A stretch of 64,000 nucleotides of DNA from Agrobacterium larrymoorei. Its GTDB lineage: Bacteria; Pseudomonadota; Alphaproteobacteria; Rhizobiales; Rhizobiaceae. The DNA lies in NCBI RefSeq assembly GCF_013322225.1, contig NZ_JAAMFB010000044.1:1-64000 (forward strand), read 5' to 3'. Positions within the stretch are counted from its first letter, which is position 1. Every line of letters starts with the position of its first letter. The notes beneath the pieces are model-generated. The model was not told the DNA's origin. It worked only from the letters and a program-made list of their open reading frames with translations, and searched no databases. This document shows positions 43,554 to 51,401 of the stretch, piece by piece. The position numbers and the translations under genes were made by a program.

Positions 43554-43732
43554 GAAGTGAGGCTGGGTGGACGAATATCTCAATCGAGATATTGAGCTTC
43601 GGCGACGAGCGCGATCCCGTATCGAGAGACGCTTCTTGGGTCGGCTGTGCCTCGAGTTCTCCATCGCTGCCGGCTGATGGTCGGACGCGCGGATTATCCG
43701 TCCGCCGTGCTTGAGGAGGTCACAGCCGATGA

Positions 43733-44050
43733 AATCGCCATGGCGCTGGCCAGTTCTATAGCAAGACGGAAACTGAAGCACGCGATGCGACGGCCAAGGG
43801 TGCATCAGGCGCTCGCGACGAGGATCTCGACGGTCCGGTCGGATACGACAGCGCCGCCCAGCGCAAGCGTGAATTCGCAGCCGATATGGGCATTCAGGCC
43901 CACGCGCTGCGCCTGGCCGCTGAAGGTGGCGTCGCGGCTTACGAACAGATTGTCGGCGAAGCGTGGAAGCCATTCGACCGTCCGGTCGACAACCCCGGCC
44001 AGACACTCGACCGCAAGGCGGCCGAGGCACAGATGGACGCTCTCGGCTGA
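43733..44050 (+). pseudogene. Remnant of a plasmid hypothetical gene upstream of ardC
   Basis: A 105-codon open stretch ending at TGA 44048-44050 with good coding character: FYSKTETEARDATAKGASG, then YDSAAQRKREFAADMGIQAH and GQTLDRKAAEAQMDALG. No start codon lies in this frame before Met about 60 codons in. The coding-like frame upstream (43690-43745, VTADEIAMALA) is shifted by one, so the gene is frameshifted near 43745. I do not recognise the family. Its place before an ArdC gene suits the leading region of a rhizobial plasmid. Confidence 0.4.
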
Positions 44051-44219
44051 GATTTATCCGGCGGAGCATCTGGCTCCGCCTTTTTCGTGACGGGGCTGCC
44101 TCACTCCGAGGCGGCCATTTTTGTGTCACTGCCAGAGCGAAGCTCAATGGGGATAGAAAAGTAAAATGAAGAAAGAACGGAGCGCGCCCATCGCGGCCTC
44201 CCGACAAGGAGGTTCGGAC

Positions 44220-45144
44220 ATGACAAGGAAATCAGAAAACACGCGCAGCGATATCTACGCGCGCATCACGGACAGAATCGTCACCGACCTGGAAAGGGGC
44301 GTGCGCCCATGGGTGAAGCCGTGGAGTGCGGCCAATCTATCCGAACGGGTCAGCCGGCCGCTTCGCCACAACGGACAACCCTATACCGGCCTCAACGTTC
44401 TCCTTCTCTGGTCGGAGAGCGTCGCCAGCGGTTTCAGGTCGTCGACTTGGATGACGCTGCGTCAGGCCAACGAGCTTGGTGCTCACGTACGCGCGGGTGA
44501 GAGCGGCGCGACCGTCGTCTATGCCAGCCGCTTCACCAAAACCGAGACGGACGCGGATGGCGGTAAGGTCAAACGTGATATTCCGTTCCTGAAAGCGTAC
44601 ACCGTTTTAATTGCGATCAGATCGATGGTCTCGCGGATCACTACTATCGTTGCCCTGCGCCGGTCGCGAAACCGCTTGAGCGTATCGAGCACGCCGATCG
44701 CTTCTTCGACAATACCGGTGCTGTCGTCCGATACGGCGGGGACAAGGCCTATTATTCCCCTCAACCGACCACATCCTGCTACCACGACCCGAACAGTTCC
44801 GGCACATTGCTTCGTTCATCGCAATTCGTGCGCACGAGACGCTGCATTAAGCAGGCGGCCCCGCCCGGCTGAACAGGGATCTCAGCCGCTACCACAAGGA
44901 CCGCCGGGAAAGGGCATTCGAAGAAATGCTCGTGGAATTGGGGTCGGCGATGCTGTGCGCCGATCTGGGCATCGTGTCGGAGCTGGAGCCTCGACCGGAT
45001 CATGCCGCCTATATCCACAGCTGGGCGGAAATCCTCGGCTCTGACAAACGCGCGATCTTCAATGCGGCAGCGCATGCGCAACGCGCTGTCGCCTACCTAC
45101 ATGACCTTCAGCGGCAAGCGACCGCCTGGCAGGAGGCTGCCTGA
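44220..45144 (+). pseudogene. ArdC-like antirestriction protein, multiply frameshifted
   Basis: The 5' part is intact: SDIYARITDRIVTDLERGVR, then PWVKPWSAANL, PLRHNGQPYTGLNVLLLW and FLKAYTV, the N-terminal ssDNA-binding domain of ArdC/TraC-primase-like proteins. At about 44608 the frame shifts; the next frame continues CDQIDGLADHYYRCPAPV and RYGGDKAYYSPQP. A second shift near 44820 and an in-frame TAA at 44853 follow, where family members have HETLHWTG. The 3' end, EEMLVELGSAMLCADLGIVS to AVAYLHDLQRQATAW, is intact to 45144. The zinc metalloprotease domain is therefore broken. ArdC shields incoming plasmid DNA from restriction; that role is lost here. Confidence 0.8.
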
Positions 45145-45467
45145 TGCTTCATGATCCGAGCTTTGCAGGAGAAGGTGCGTCCTCCCCGATCCGGCTGCGC
45201 GCGCTTTCGCTCGGCGCTGGTGTCCCGTCCACCACCATAGCGCTGATGGCAGCGCATGGTGAAATCGCACCAATGCCCGACTGCGCGATCTCCGCCGACG
45301 ATCCGGAGGCCTGGGCAGACGCGGTAATAGTCGATCAAGCACTGCGGACGGGCATTCGACGCATCCATGGCGAGGTTTATCTTCATCGCTCATGCGTTCC
45401 GCTTGACGAAGCCGACCTGGTAACAGCCGCCGATCATGGTCAACTCGATTTCTGGCCCATCGAATGA
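45144..45467 (+). pseudogene. PAPS-reductase/adenine-nucleotide-hydrolase-like gene with internal deletion
   Basis: 107 codons that join the two ends of a protein normally about 300-350 residues long. The N-terminus LRALSLGAGVPSTTIALMAA is the PP-loop that binds ATP. It runs through MPDCAISAD and then jumps directly to the family C-terminus EAWADAVIVDQALRTGIRRI, HGEVYLHRSCVPLDEADL and ADHGQLDFW. The middle is missing without loss of frame, and the Cys-rich tail is cut short after WPIE. The ATG overlaps the ardC remnant's last codons. It is not expected to be active. Such genes accompany ArdC on rhizobial plasmids and phages. Confidence 0.7.
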
Positions 45468-45557
45468 AAAGACACGTGTGGCTTATGATGAGTTCATATT
45501 AATTCGTATTATGTAGAGCTAGGAGCAATGTCGATGCGCCCGCATTCCCACCAGTCT

Positions 45558-45587
45558 AAATACAGCAATTACGACATTGCTGTATTT
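45558..45587. promoter_or_regulatory. 12-bp palindrome, operator of the toxin-antitoxin operon
   Basis: Perfect inverted repeat AAATACAGCAAT-TACGAC-ATTGCTGTATTT, 60 bases before the antitoxin start. Phd/YefM-type antitoxins bind such palindromes to repress their own operon. The AT-rich block at 45500-45525 may hold the promoter. Confidence 0.65.
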
Positions 45588-45647
45588 GCTGGAAATCTGC
45601 CTGTCAAATCGTTATGCTCGGTTAGCTGCCAATAACAGGAGGTCGAT

Positions 45648-45914
45648 ATGACACGTAGCGTCGGATACTATTCGACAAGCGATCTTTCCCGCAAATCCGG
45701 CGATATCATCGCCGAGGCATTGCGTCATCCGGTAACGATCACACAACGTAACAAGCCACGCCTGGTTCTCCTCAACATCGAAGACTATGAGCGCCTCATG
45801 CGTCAATCCGACCTCCGGGCCGCGGGTACGCTCGAGACCATGCCCGATGACTTGTTTACTGAATTCGAAGCGGCGGTTGATGCCTATGCCGGTTCAGACG
45901 AGCCGATGCGATGA
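45648..45914 (+). CDS. Phd/YefM-family antitoxin
   Basis: 88 residues with AGGAGG six bases before the ATG. The N-terminal Phd/YefM DNA-binding fold reads STSDLSRKSGDIIAEALRHP, VTITQRNKPRLVLLNIEDYE. The C-terminal tail is acidic and probably unstructured (FTEFEAAVDAYAGSDEP), the part that usually wraps the toxin. The next gene starts inside its stop codon (ATGA), as is normal for type II toxin-antitoxin pairs. The palindrome at 45558-45587 is its probable operator. It likely stabilises the plasmid. Confidence 0.85.
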   Translation: MTRSVGYYSTSDLSRKSGDIIAEALRHPVTITQRNKPRLVLLNIEDYERLMRQSDLRAAGTLETMPDDLFTEFEAAVDAYAGSDEPMR

Positions 45915-46330
45915 GCCCGTTTGACGAAATCCAGACCGCTTGCGTGATCCGCTATCCCTATTTGTGGGCGCGAGAGGCTGGCAAAGGTGAGACCGAAGGC
46001 CGAAAAAATCGTCCTGTCGCCGTTGGCGTGAGAATGCCGCGACCGGATGGCGACATGATCCTGTTCTTTCCGATCACCACCAAACTGCCGTCCCGCGAGC
46101 GGTTTGCCGCGGAAATCCCGGATATGGAGAAACGTCGGGCTGGCCTCGATGCTGACCTTCGACTGTGGATTATTCTCGATGAGTTCAACAGCGATATCGT
46201 TGGGCATTCCTTTTATCTCGAACCCGAGCCTCCGGTTGGCCGGTTCAGCAAGGCGTTTTTCCTGCCCCTGCTTCGCGAGTTCATCGCCCGCAGGAAGGCC
46301 GCAGCCGAGGTCAATCGTTTCCGACGCTAG
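45911..46330 (+). CDS. PemK/MazF-like toxin
   Basis: A 139-residue partner of the Phd-like antitoxin, overlapping it by 4 bases. CVIRYPYLWAREAGKGETEG followed by KNRPVAVGVRM and LFFPITTKLPSRER recalls the growth-inhibitor (PemK/MazF-fold) domain, where a strand-loop-RPV segment forms part of the RNase active site. The C-terminal helix is basic. The Phd-with-PemK-like pairing is less common than Phd with Doc. The toxin is probably an mRNA interferase by family, but I cannot confirm the catalytic residues. It appears intact. Confidence 0.7.
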   Translation: MSPFDEIQTACVIRYPYLWAREAGKGETEGRKNRPVAVGVRMPRPDGDMILFFPITTKLPSRERFAAEIPDMEKRRAGLDADLRLWIILDEFNSDIVGHSFYLEPEPPVGRFSKAFFLPLLREFIARRKAAAEVNRFRR

Positions 46331-46424
46331 GCTCGCATCCTTCATCAGGCTTGCCGATCGTGGTTACGCGGGTGCAATCGGGAAGGGCCGGGGAAAACCC
46401 CGCCTGTTGGATGGGCAGCGATCA

Positions 46425-46604
46425 TCAAGCCGGGGTATTTTGATCGGGTGGTTCCAGACCAGCACGTATGGCTCTCCAGTCCGAGTGGCTCAGACCGGCA
46501 GTGAGCAAAGCAGGAAGTGGGATGCACGGCCTCATTGTCGTGGGAAGGGCGATATCGCCGGAAACTGGCACAGCGGGCGGCGCATCGGCGGGCAGTTCGG
46601 CCAT
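46425..46604 (-). CDS. Short hypothetical protein (59 residues)
   Basis: The minus-strand frame from ATG 46604 to TGA 46425 encodes 59 residues with coding-like composition: LPADAPPAVPVSGDIALPTT, then LPALLTAGLSHSDWRAIRAG and LEPPD. The AGLSHSDWRAIRAGLEPPD end reads as a small folded motif. No ribosome binding site is obvious. I do not recognise it. It lies between the toxin gene and the DUF736 gene. Confidence 0.35.
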   Translation of the reverse strand: MAELPADAPPAVPVSGDIALPTTMRPCIPLPALLTAGLSHSDWRAIRAGLEPPDQNTPA

Positions 46605-47025
46605 GACAGCTAAGCGAAGGCGACAACGCGATGCGTTCGGCCGGGAGCGGACAGTCTGTTCTGGAAAACTGGAATGTGCCGGTCGGTTAAAGGGTTGCTG
46701 TCGGTGGTGAATTCATAACCGATGATCGACAACGCCATCGTCATGATCCATCCGGCTTGAACAACCGGGCGCGGCCAACGCGGCCTCGATTTGACATGTC
46801 TGATCGAAGACCGGCTGCGCCTCGATCGTTTTCCCGCAACGGCTGTCGCCGACTTTCTTCCCCTGCGAACGGTGTTCGCATTCCTCACGGTCCAAGAAAG
46901 CCGCCTCTCGCCGCCCTCCACTGCGTTGCGGTTTCTTCGAGATGCGGTCCGATCGTCCCCGATCCACTCGACAGTCATCGAGGACGCGATGGTCGCGGCC
47001 CGAACAACCCGAAAGGATCACGACA
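46605..47025. other. 421-base leader region before the DUF736 gene
   Basis: High-GC sequence with several overlapping frames on both strands, none having a ribosome binding site or recognisable product. It should contain the promoter of the DUF736 gene. Nothing else can be supported. Confidence 0.4.
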
Positions 47026-47337
47026 ATGGCAATCATCGGCGAATTCTCCACCAACGGCAACACCATCATCGGCAACGTGCGCACTCTGACGGTCTCCATG
47101 AAGGCCCGCCTGAATCCAATCGAGCGCACCTCGCGCGACGCTCCCGACTTCCGTGTCATGTCCGGGGCGGCCGAAGTCGGTGCAGCCTGGGACCAAGTCT
47201 CGGGCGATGGCGAACCCTACATCTCGGTCAGGCTCGACGATCCGAGCTTCCCGGCTCCGATCAACGCGGCCCTGTTGCCCTCCGAGGAGGACGGCGAGTA
47301 CACGTTGGTCTGGAACCGCCCGAAGCGCGATGCCTGA
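47026..47337 (+). CDS. DUF736 family protein
   Basis: 103 residues from ATG 47026, with AAAGGA eight bases upstream. DUF736 signature: IGEFSTNGNTIIGNVRTLTV, then RDAPDFRVMSGAAEVGAAWD, YISVRLDDPSFPAPINAALL and YTLVWNRPKR. The family is small and all-beta and is found almost only on alphaproteobacterial plasmids and integrative elements near transfer genes; its role is unknown. The length is normal. It precedes a 53-residue conserved hypothetical, as is frequent on rhizobial plasmids. Confidence 0.92.
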   Translation: MAIIGEFSTNGNTIIGNVRTLTVSMKARLNPIERTSRDAPDFRVMSGAAEVGAAWDQVSGDGEPYISVRLDDPSFPAPINAALLPSEEDGEYTLVWNRPKRDA

Positions 47338-47651
47338 TCGAGAACAAGGCCCTGCCGGAAACGGTGGGGCGTCCCCTTGCCCAGGATGAAGAAGAAACCG
47401 GGCATTGAGCCCGCTTTCTTCTTACGGTCGCGATACGGGGAGGTGGGGTCTGCTCAGAGTGACCAATCGTGCCGTAACAAATGCCGGCCTCAAGGACTTC
47501 GCGGCCCCTCCAATTTGCTTCGATCGCCTGCGGCAATCTGCGCAAATCGGTTCCTCCGCTCGCCGCCTCCGGCGGTCGCTTCGCGATCCCTGACCCCGTC
47601 ATTTCCCCATGCCCCGCGGCGTCATCTTTCTCAAACGTCAAGGAGATGGCG
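47338..47651. other. 314-base interval without a supportable gene
   Basis: No gene is visible. At 47610-47645 the end of the interval contains the AAGGAG ribosome binding site for the small gene at 47652. Confidence 0.4.
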
Positions 47652-47813
47652 ATGCTGCTGGAACAACACATTGAAGAACTACGCGCCGAATCAAAACACT
47701 GCCATCCGGATGAACGTCGCCAGATCCTGGCGGAGCTGGAAATGGCGGAAGCCGAGCTGGCGGTCATCATGGCCAAGCAGGACGGTTCAATGGATGCCGC
47801 GCCGCCCTTCTGA
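47652..47813 (+). CDS. Small helical plasmid protein (53 residues)
   Basis: 53 residues from ATG 47652 with AAGGAG six bases upstream; the ATG at 47646 touches that site and is unlikely. A single charged helix pair: LLEQHIEELRAESKHCHPDE, RRQILAELEMAEAELAVIMA. No named domain is recognised. Similar small proteins follow DUF736 genes on rhizobial plasmids. It may be coiled-coil forming. Confidence 0.65.
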   Translation: MLLEQHIEELRAESKHCHPDERRQILAELEMAEAELAVIMAKQDGSMDAAPPF

Positions 47814-47874
47814 GGGCGGCAAGCAATCTCGCAAGTCGCCGGTTTCCGGCGGCTTGCATAATACAGACCATCCG

Positions 47875-48153
47875 TTACTTGTTCAGCGTATCCTTCAGCG
47901 CCTTGGCGGGGTGAAAAGTCAGCTTCTTTGCAGCGGCAACCTTGATGGTGGCACCTGTCGCAGGATTGCGAGCTTCACGCTCCGGCGTGTCCTTGATTTT
48001 AAACTTGCCGAACCCGGGGATCGACGTTTCCGCGCCGGACGTGGCAGCCGCCGTGATCGATGCGAAGACGGTTTCGACGATCGTCTTTGCCTGCGCTTTG
48101 GTCAGGCCCTGTTCGGATGCGATCTTGTCGGCAATTTCATTGGTTGTGGTCAT
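47875..48153 (-). CDS. HU-family DNA-binding protein
   Basis: 92 residues, a plasmid-encoded HU/IHF-like architectural protein. The dimerisation helices are TTNEIADKIASEQGLTKAQA, and the DNA-clamp arm contains IPGFGKFKIKDTPEREARNP followed by ATGATIKVAAAKKLTFHPA. The arm has the RNP-like ARNPATG turn with the intercalating proline. GAGGAAA precedes the ATG at 48153. A role in packing plasmid DNA or shaping oriT or the partition site is usual for such genes. Complete. Confidence 0.93.
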   Translation of the reverse strand: MTTTNEIADKIASEQGLTKAQAKTIVETVFASITAAATSGAETSIPGFGKFKIKDTPEREARNPATGATIKVAAAKKLTFHPAKALKDTLNK

Positions 48154-48205
48154 GACGCTTTCCTCGTTAAAAGACTGAAAACCTTTTCAGTAGATCAGGG
48201 CGTTG

Positions 48206-48499
48206 TCATGGGAGGCGGAAGGGCGAAAGATGCTGTGTGGGCAGGTTTCCACAGCTTGTTGCCGGTTTATAGCCCCTTTTCCGCTTCAGTAGCGCCAGTT
48301 CAAGGAAGCGCGAGATAGCGTCCTTTTCCTTATCGAACACCTCAGTCATCTCCCCGCCCGCCCTACCAATGCGTCCCCATGTTCGAACGACGACCGTTTC
48401 CCCAAACAGGGTTTGCTGGATCGTGAGCATATAGTAGCGCGCCATATTCTTGTCGGCGTCGATCCTTTGGCAATAGAGTTGGTAGTGATGAATGCACAT
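48206..48499 (-). CDS. WGR domain-containing protein
   Basis: 97 residues forming one WGR domain: NMARYYMLTIQQTLFGETVV, VRTWGRIGRAGGEMTEVFD, ISRFLELALLKRKRGY. The W-G-R triplet is at the expected place. WGR domains bind nucleic acid in PARPs and in the small stand-alone proteins common on rhizobial plasmids. The role is unknown. It lies between the HU gene and traG on the same strand. Confidence 0.88.
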   Translation of the reverse strand: MCIHHYQLYCQRIDADKNMARYYMLTIQQTLFGETVVVRTWGRIGRAGGEMTEVFDKEKDAISRFLELALLKRKRGYKPATSCGNLPTQHLSPFRLP

Positions 48500-48719
48500 G
48501 TCGCATCATCGCGGATGCTCATGATCTGGTCCAACGACACTTTTGAATCGAAAGATCGCTTCCGATTCATTTCCGTGATGGATGTCTACGTGAGGTTGGG
48601 GCCCGTGTTCGGGCGAGGCGGCTGTGCCGCACGGCTCTATGCGCACGCGCACCGAACCCGCACGCGGTTTCGTCCATTCGGTTACGATCCTCTCGCGGGC
48701 CAGCACTGCTGGCTAGACG

Positions 48720-50645
48720 TCATGTTGTCTGTGCTTCCCGATGAAACCTGTTCTCACCGACGCAGGATTTCATATCGTCTCGCCGGAACCAGAGGGCGCG
48801 ACCACAGCGCAATGGCGGATTGCCCGAGGTGAACACGATCTGCTCGTCACTGCGCATACGCAGCACTTCATGCGGCAGGATCAGCGGCCGGCGGCTGAGC
48901 TGCTTCGATCGCGAGCGCGACGATCCTTTCATTCCGGTCGAACGGTTGGTTTGGTCGACCTCGACTGTGGTGTCGCCACAGCGCTTGGAAATGTAGTCGG
49001 CGGAATCGGGATCATTGATTGCCGAAAACGAAATCCACGATGCCGATTCGAACCATTTGCTGGTCGCATCACGACCACCATAGGCCTCGCGCATCTGGCC
49101 GAGTGACTGAAAGATCATGGTCAGCGTGATGCCGTATTTGCGACCGGCGTCGCGGGCGGTTTCGAGGATGCGCAAATATCCGAGACGCGCCACCTCATCA
49201 AGCAGGAAAAGCGTGCGTCCCTTCACATTGCCATTGCGGTTATAGATCGCGTTGAGCAGCGATCCGATGACAACACGTGCCAGTCCTGGATGGGCTTCCA
49301 GCACCTTCAGATCGAGCGCGATGAAGATGTCGGTGCCACCGGCGGCAAGATCGTCGGTAGAAAAGCTGTCGCCGGAGACAAGGCCGGCATAGTTCGAATA
49401 AGAGAGCCAGTGTGTTTCCTTCACCGCATTGGCGTAGACACCGGAAAACGTCTCCGGCGTCATGTTGACGAAGACAGAGACATTCTCCTTCACAAAGTCG
49501 GATTCAGACCCTTCGTAGATTTTCGTCAGACGCGCCCGAAGCTTCGGCTCAGGTTCGGACAGGTTGGCGCGAACCTGACGCAATGTCTGGTCCTTCTCGT
49601 CCGTGTGACCAGACAGGCAGACGTCGGCGATCAGGGCCGTCAACAATTGCATCGCAGAGGCCCTGAAGAAGTCGTCGCGGACGGACGCGCTACGCGCGTT
49701 GTCGGTCATGATCCAGGTCGCGACGGCGACGATATCCTCTTCCTTGGTATTGCCGTGACGGCCGATCCAGTCGAGGGCATTGAAACCGACGCCATCGGCC
49801 GTCGGATCGAGAACGATAACCTTCCGGCCGGCCCGACGACGATGCTCCGAGACCATCGGCGCGACCTCGCTTGACGGATCGAGAACCACAAGCCCGCTCC
49901 CCCATTTGAGTGCGGTCGGGATTGTCACCGAGGTCGTCTTGAAGCCACCGGAACCGGCGAAGACGATCCCGTGCGATGAACCAAACGAGCCGTCGAAGCA
50001 AAGCAGCGGCGACTGGCCGCCGGCCCCCCAGCTTTGCGGTTCATCGGACCGGAACGGCATAGCGGCCACGCTATCGCGATCGACGCGATACTGCTCGCCT
50101 ACGACGATGCCGCCGGCATCGGGAAACAGCTTGGTCGCGTCCTGCATTTTCATCCAGTCGGCCTCGCCATGCACGGCGCGCTTGCCGCCGATCCGCTTCG
50201 GAGCGGTCGTGGCGAACGCGACATTGCCCTTTATCGCAACGCGCAGGGCGAACACCCCGCCGATGAAGGCGAAGCCTGCGCCGGTCATCGTTGCCGGATC
50301 CACATAGGCCAGAACAAATTGTCCTGCTGGCACGTGGCTGGAGATGCCGTTCAGGCGGATTGTCTCGCGTGCGATGGCTATGCTGATGACTGCAGAACTT
50401 CCTGCCAGCACGCTCATGCCAGCCGCCGTGATGTTCGCCGATCCGTTCGTTGCGAACAATGCGGTCACGCCGATAGCGGTCGCTGCGATATAGGGCAGGG
50501 CGAGCCCGGCGCGTCCCAGCATCAGCTTCGCCTGCTCAACTGTGCCGAGCGTGGCCAGGTGATGTTCCATGCCGGAAGTCAGGCCCATCATGGCGAGCAT
50601 GATTGCCGCGGGCAGGATCAGGAGCAGCAACCTACTCGCCGTCAT
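48720..50645 (-). CDS. traG: TraG, type IV coupling protein (VirD4/TraG family)
   Basis: About 641 residues from ATG 50645 (a TTG two codons earlier at 50651 is also possible). An inner-membrane hexameric ATPase linking the relaxosome to the mating channel. Membrane segments are near residues 5-25, 50-66 and 120-140. Walker A is [11 protein letters not shown] near 225, and Walker B is [14 protein letters not shown] near 455. VVDPSSEV-like [10 protein letters not shown] is also typical of TraG. It is the last gene of traC-traD-traG, with its start overlapping traD by 14 bases. Expression should depend on the tra box at 51222. Full length. Confidence 0.94.
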   Translation of the reverse strand: MTASRLLLLILPAAIMLAMMGLTSGMEHHLATLGTVEQAKLMLGRAGLALPYIAATAIGVTALFATNGSANITAAGMSVLAGSSAVISIAIARETIRLNGISSHVPAGQFVLAYVDPATMTGAGFAFIGGVFALRVAIKGNVAFATTAPKRIGGKRAVHGEADWMKMQDATKLFPDAGGIVVGEQYRVDRDSVAAMPFRSDEPQSWGAGGQSPLLCFDGSFGSSHGIVFAGSGGFKTTSVTIPTALKWGSGLVVLDPSSEVAPMVSEHRRRAGRKVIVLDPTADGVGFNALDWIGRHGNTKEEDIVAVATWIMTDNARSASVRDDFFRASAMQLLTALIADVCLSGHTDEKDQTLRQVRANLSEPEPKLRARLTKIYEGSESDFVKENVSVFVNMTPETFSGVYANAVKETHWLSYSNYAGLVSGDSFSTDDLAAGGTDIFIALDLKVLEAHPGLARVVIGSLLNAIYNRNGNVKGRTLFLLDEVARLGYLRILETARDAGRKYGITLTMIFQSLGQMREAYGGRDATSKWFESASWISFSAINDPDSADYISKRCGDTTVEVDQTNRSTGMKGSSRSRSKQLSRRPLILPHEVLRMRSDEQIVFTSGNPPLRCGRALWFRRDDMKSCVGENRFHREAQTT

Positions 50646-50847
50646 TGCCAAATGCCTCCGCGCCGATCGTGGTCAGACGCGAGCGTTCCGCGTCGTCACT
50701 CCTGATGCGACGGCTGGCGTCGATCAGCAGGCCGAGCAACAGCGCGCGTTTCTCGTAGCGCAGACCCGCCTTGACGATCAGGCCGCCGAGCTGGATTTTT
50801 TCGCGCGTATCCTTCTTGCGTTCGTCCGTGGTCATCGTTCTGGCCAT
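50632..50847 (-). CDS. traD: TraD conjugal transfer protein (Ti type)
   Basis: 71 residues from ATG 50847 (an ATG at 50835 is also possible). Conserved Ti-plasmid Tra[21 protein letters not shown] and [20 protein letters not shown] small helical protein of the relaxosome region, needed or auxiliary in transfer; its biochemical role is not well settled. It lies four bases after traC and overlaps traG. Confidence 0.9.
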   Translation of the reverse strand: MARTMTTDERKKDTREKIQLGGLIVKAGLRYEKRALLLGLLIDASRRIRSDDAERSRLTTIGAEAFGNDGE

Positions 50848-50851
50848 CCGC

Positions 50852-51148
50852 TCAAACCTCGCCAGCCCCGCCCGCATCCGCGCCAGCCGGCTGCGTCGCG
50901 GACGGTTCGCCGCCGCTCCTGGTCTCGCCGGCATTATTCTTTCCGGTTGCCACAACCTTGGTTCCGCGAAACCGTTTGGCAATCTCCTCTAAGGCCGCCT
51001 GAAGCTCGGCCTCGTCAATCTCGATTTCCCCAAGCCCTGCCTTTAGCGCGATCCGGCCGATGCGTTCGGCTTCGCGTGACTCGGCCTGTCTCAGTTGGTC
51101 CTGCAATCTGGCGATTTCTTCCCTAATCTTCGATGACGGTTTTTTCAT
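50852..51148 (-). CDS. traC: TraC conjugal transfer protein (Ti type)
   Basis: 98 residues from ATG 51148; AAGGAG lies 10-15 bases upstream. [20 protein letters not shown] forms a coiled-coil start, with [20 protein letters not shown] and [10 protein letters not shown] after it. The tail is Ala/Gly-rich. Ti-type TraC is an accessory relaxosome protein thought to help oriT processing by TraA. It is the first gene of the leftward tra operon, 74 bases from the tra box and divergent from traA. Confidence 0.9.
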   Translation of the reverse strand: MKKPSSKIREEIARLQDQLRQAESREAERIGRIALKAGLGEIEIDEAELQAALEEIAKRFRGTKVVATGKNNAGETRSGGEPSATQPAGADAGGAGEV

Positions 51149-51221
51149 TCCGGTTGGGTCTCCTTGAGATTCTGGCGTTGCATTCGCGATGCCAGAATCC
51201 TCGCCGATGCCATGAAAAGGA

Positions 51222-51239
51222 ACGTGCAGATCTGCACAT
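51222..51239. promoter_or_regulatory. tra box in the traC-traA intergenic region
   Basis: ACGTGCAGATCTGCACAT, an 18-base dyad matching the TraR-binding consensus at 17 of 18 positions, with a perfect TGCAGATCTGCA core. TraR-AHL bound here would activate both divergent operons, traCDG and traAFBH. Confidence 0.92.
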
Positions 51240-51290
51240 CGGCAACGCCGATACTTTGCAGCATCATCCCGCCGTTCCGAAGGAGCGGTT

Positions 51291-51328
51291 CCAAGGGCGC
51301 AATTATACGTCGCGATGCGACGCGTTGC
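51291..51328. other. oriT: oriT core (RSF1010/Ti type)
   Basis: CCAAGGGCGCAATTATACGT followed by the inverted repeat CGTCGC-GAT-GCGACG (51308-51322). This matches the nick-region consensus shared by Ti plasmids and RSF1010 (GGGCGCAATTATACGTCGC). It lies between divergent traC and traA, the standard Ti position. TraA should nick within or next to the GGGCGC segment. Confidence 0.9.
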
Positions 51329-51401
51329 TTTTCGGCCCATTGAGACCGGGCTCTAGCGCCGCTCCCTACGAACTTGGTTCTAACCGGGAGCGCTCATCGT
51401 C

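Noticed and set aside
49290-49874. Plus-strand frame opposite traG
   Set aside because: Antisense to a well-conserved gene, without ribosome binding site.
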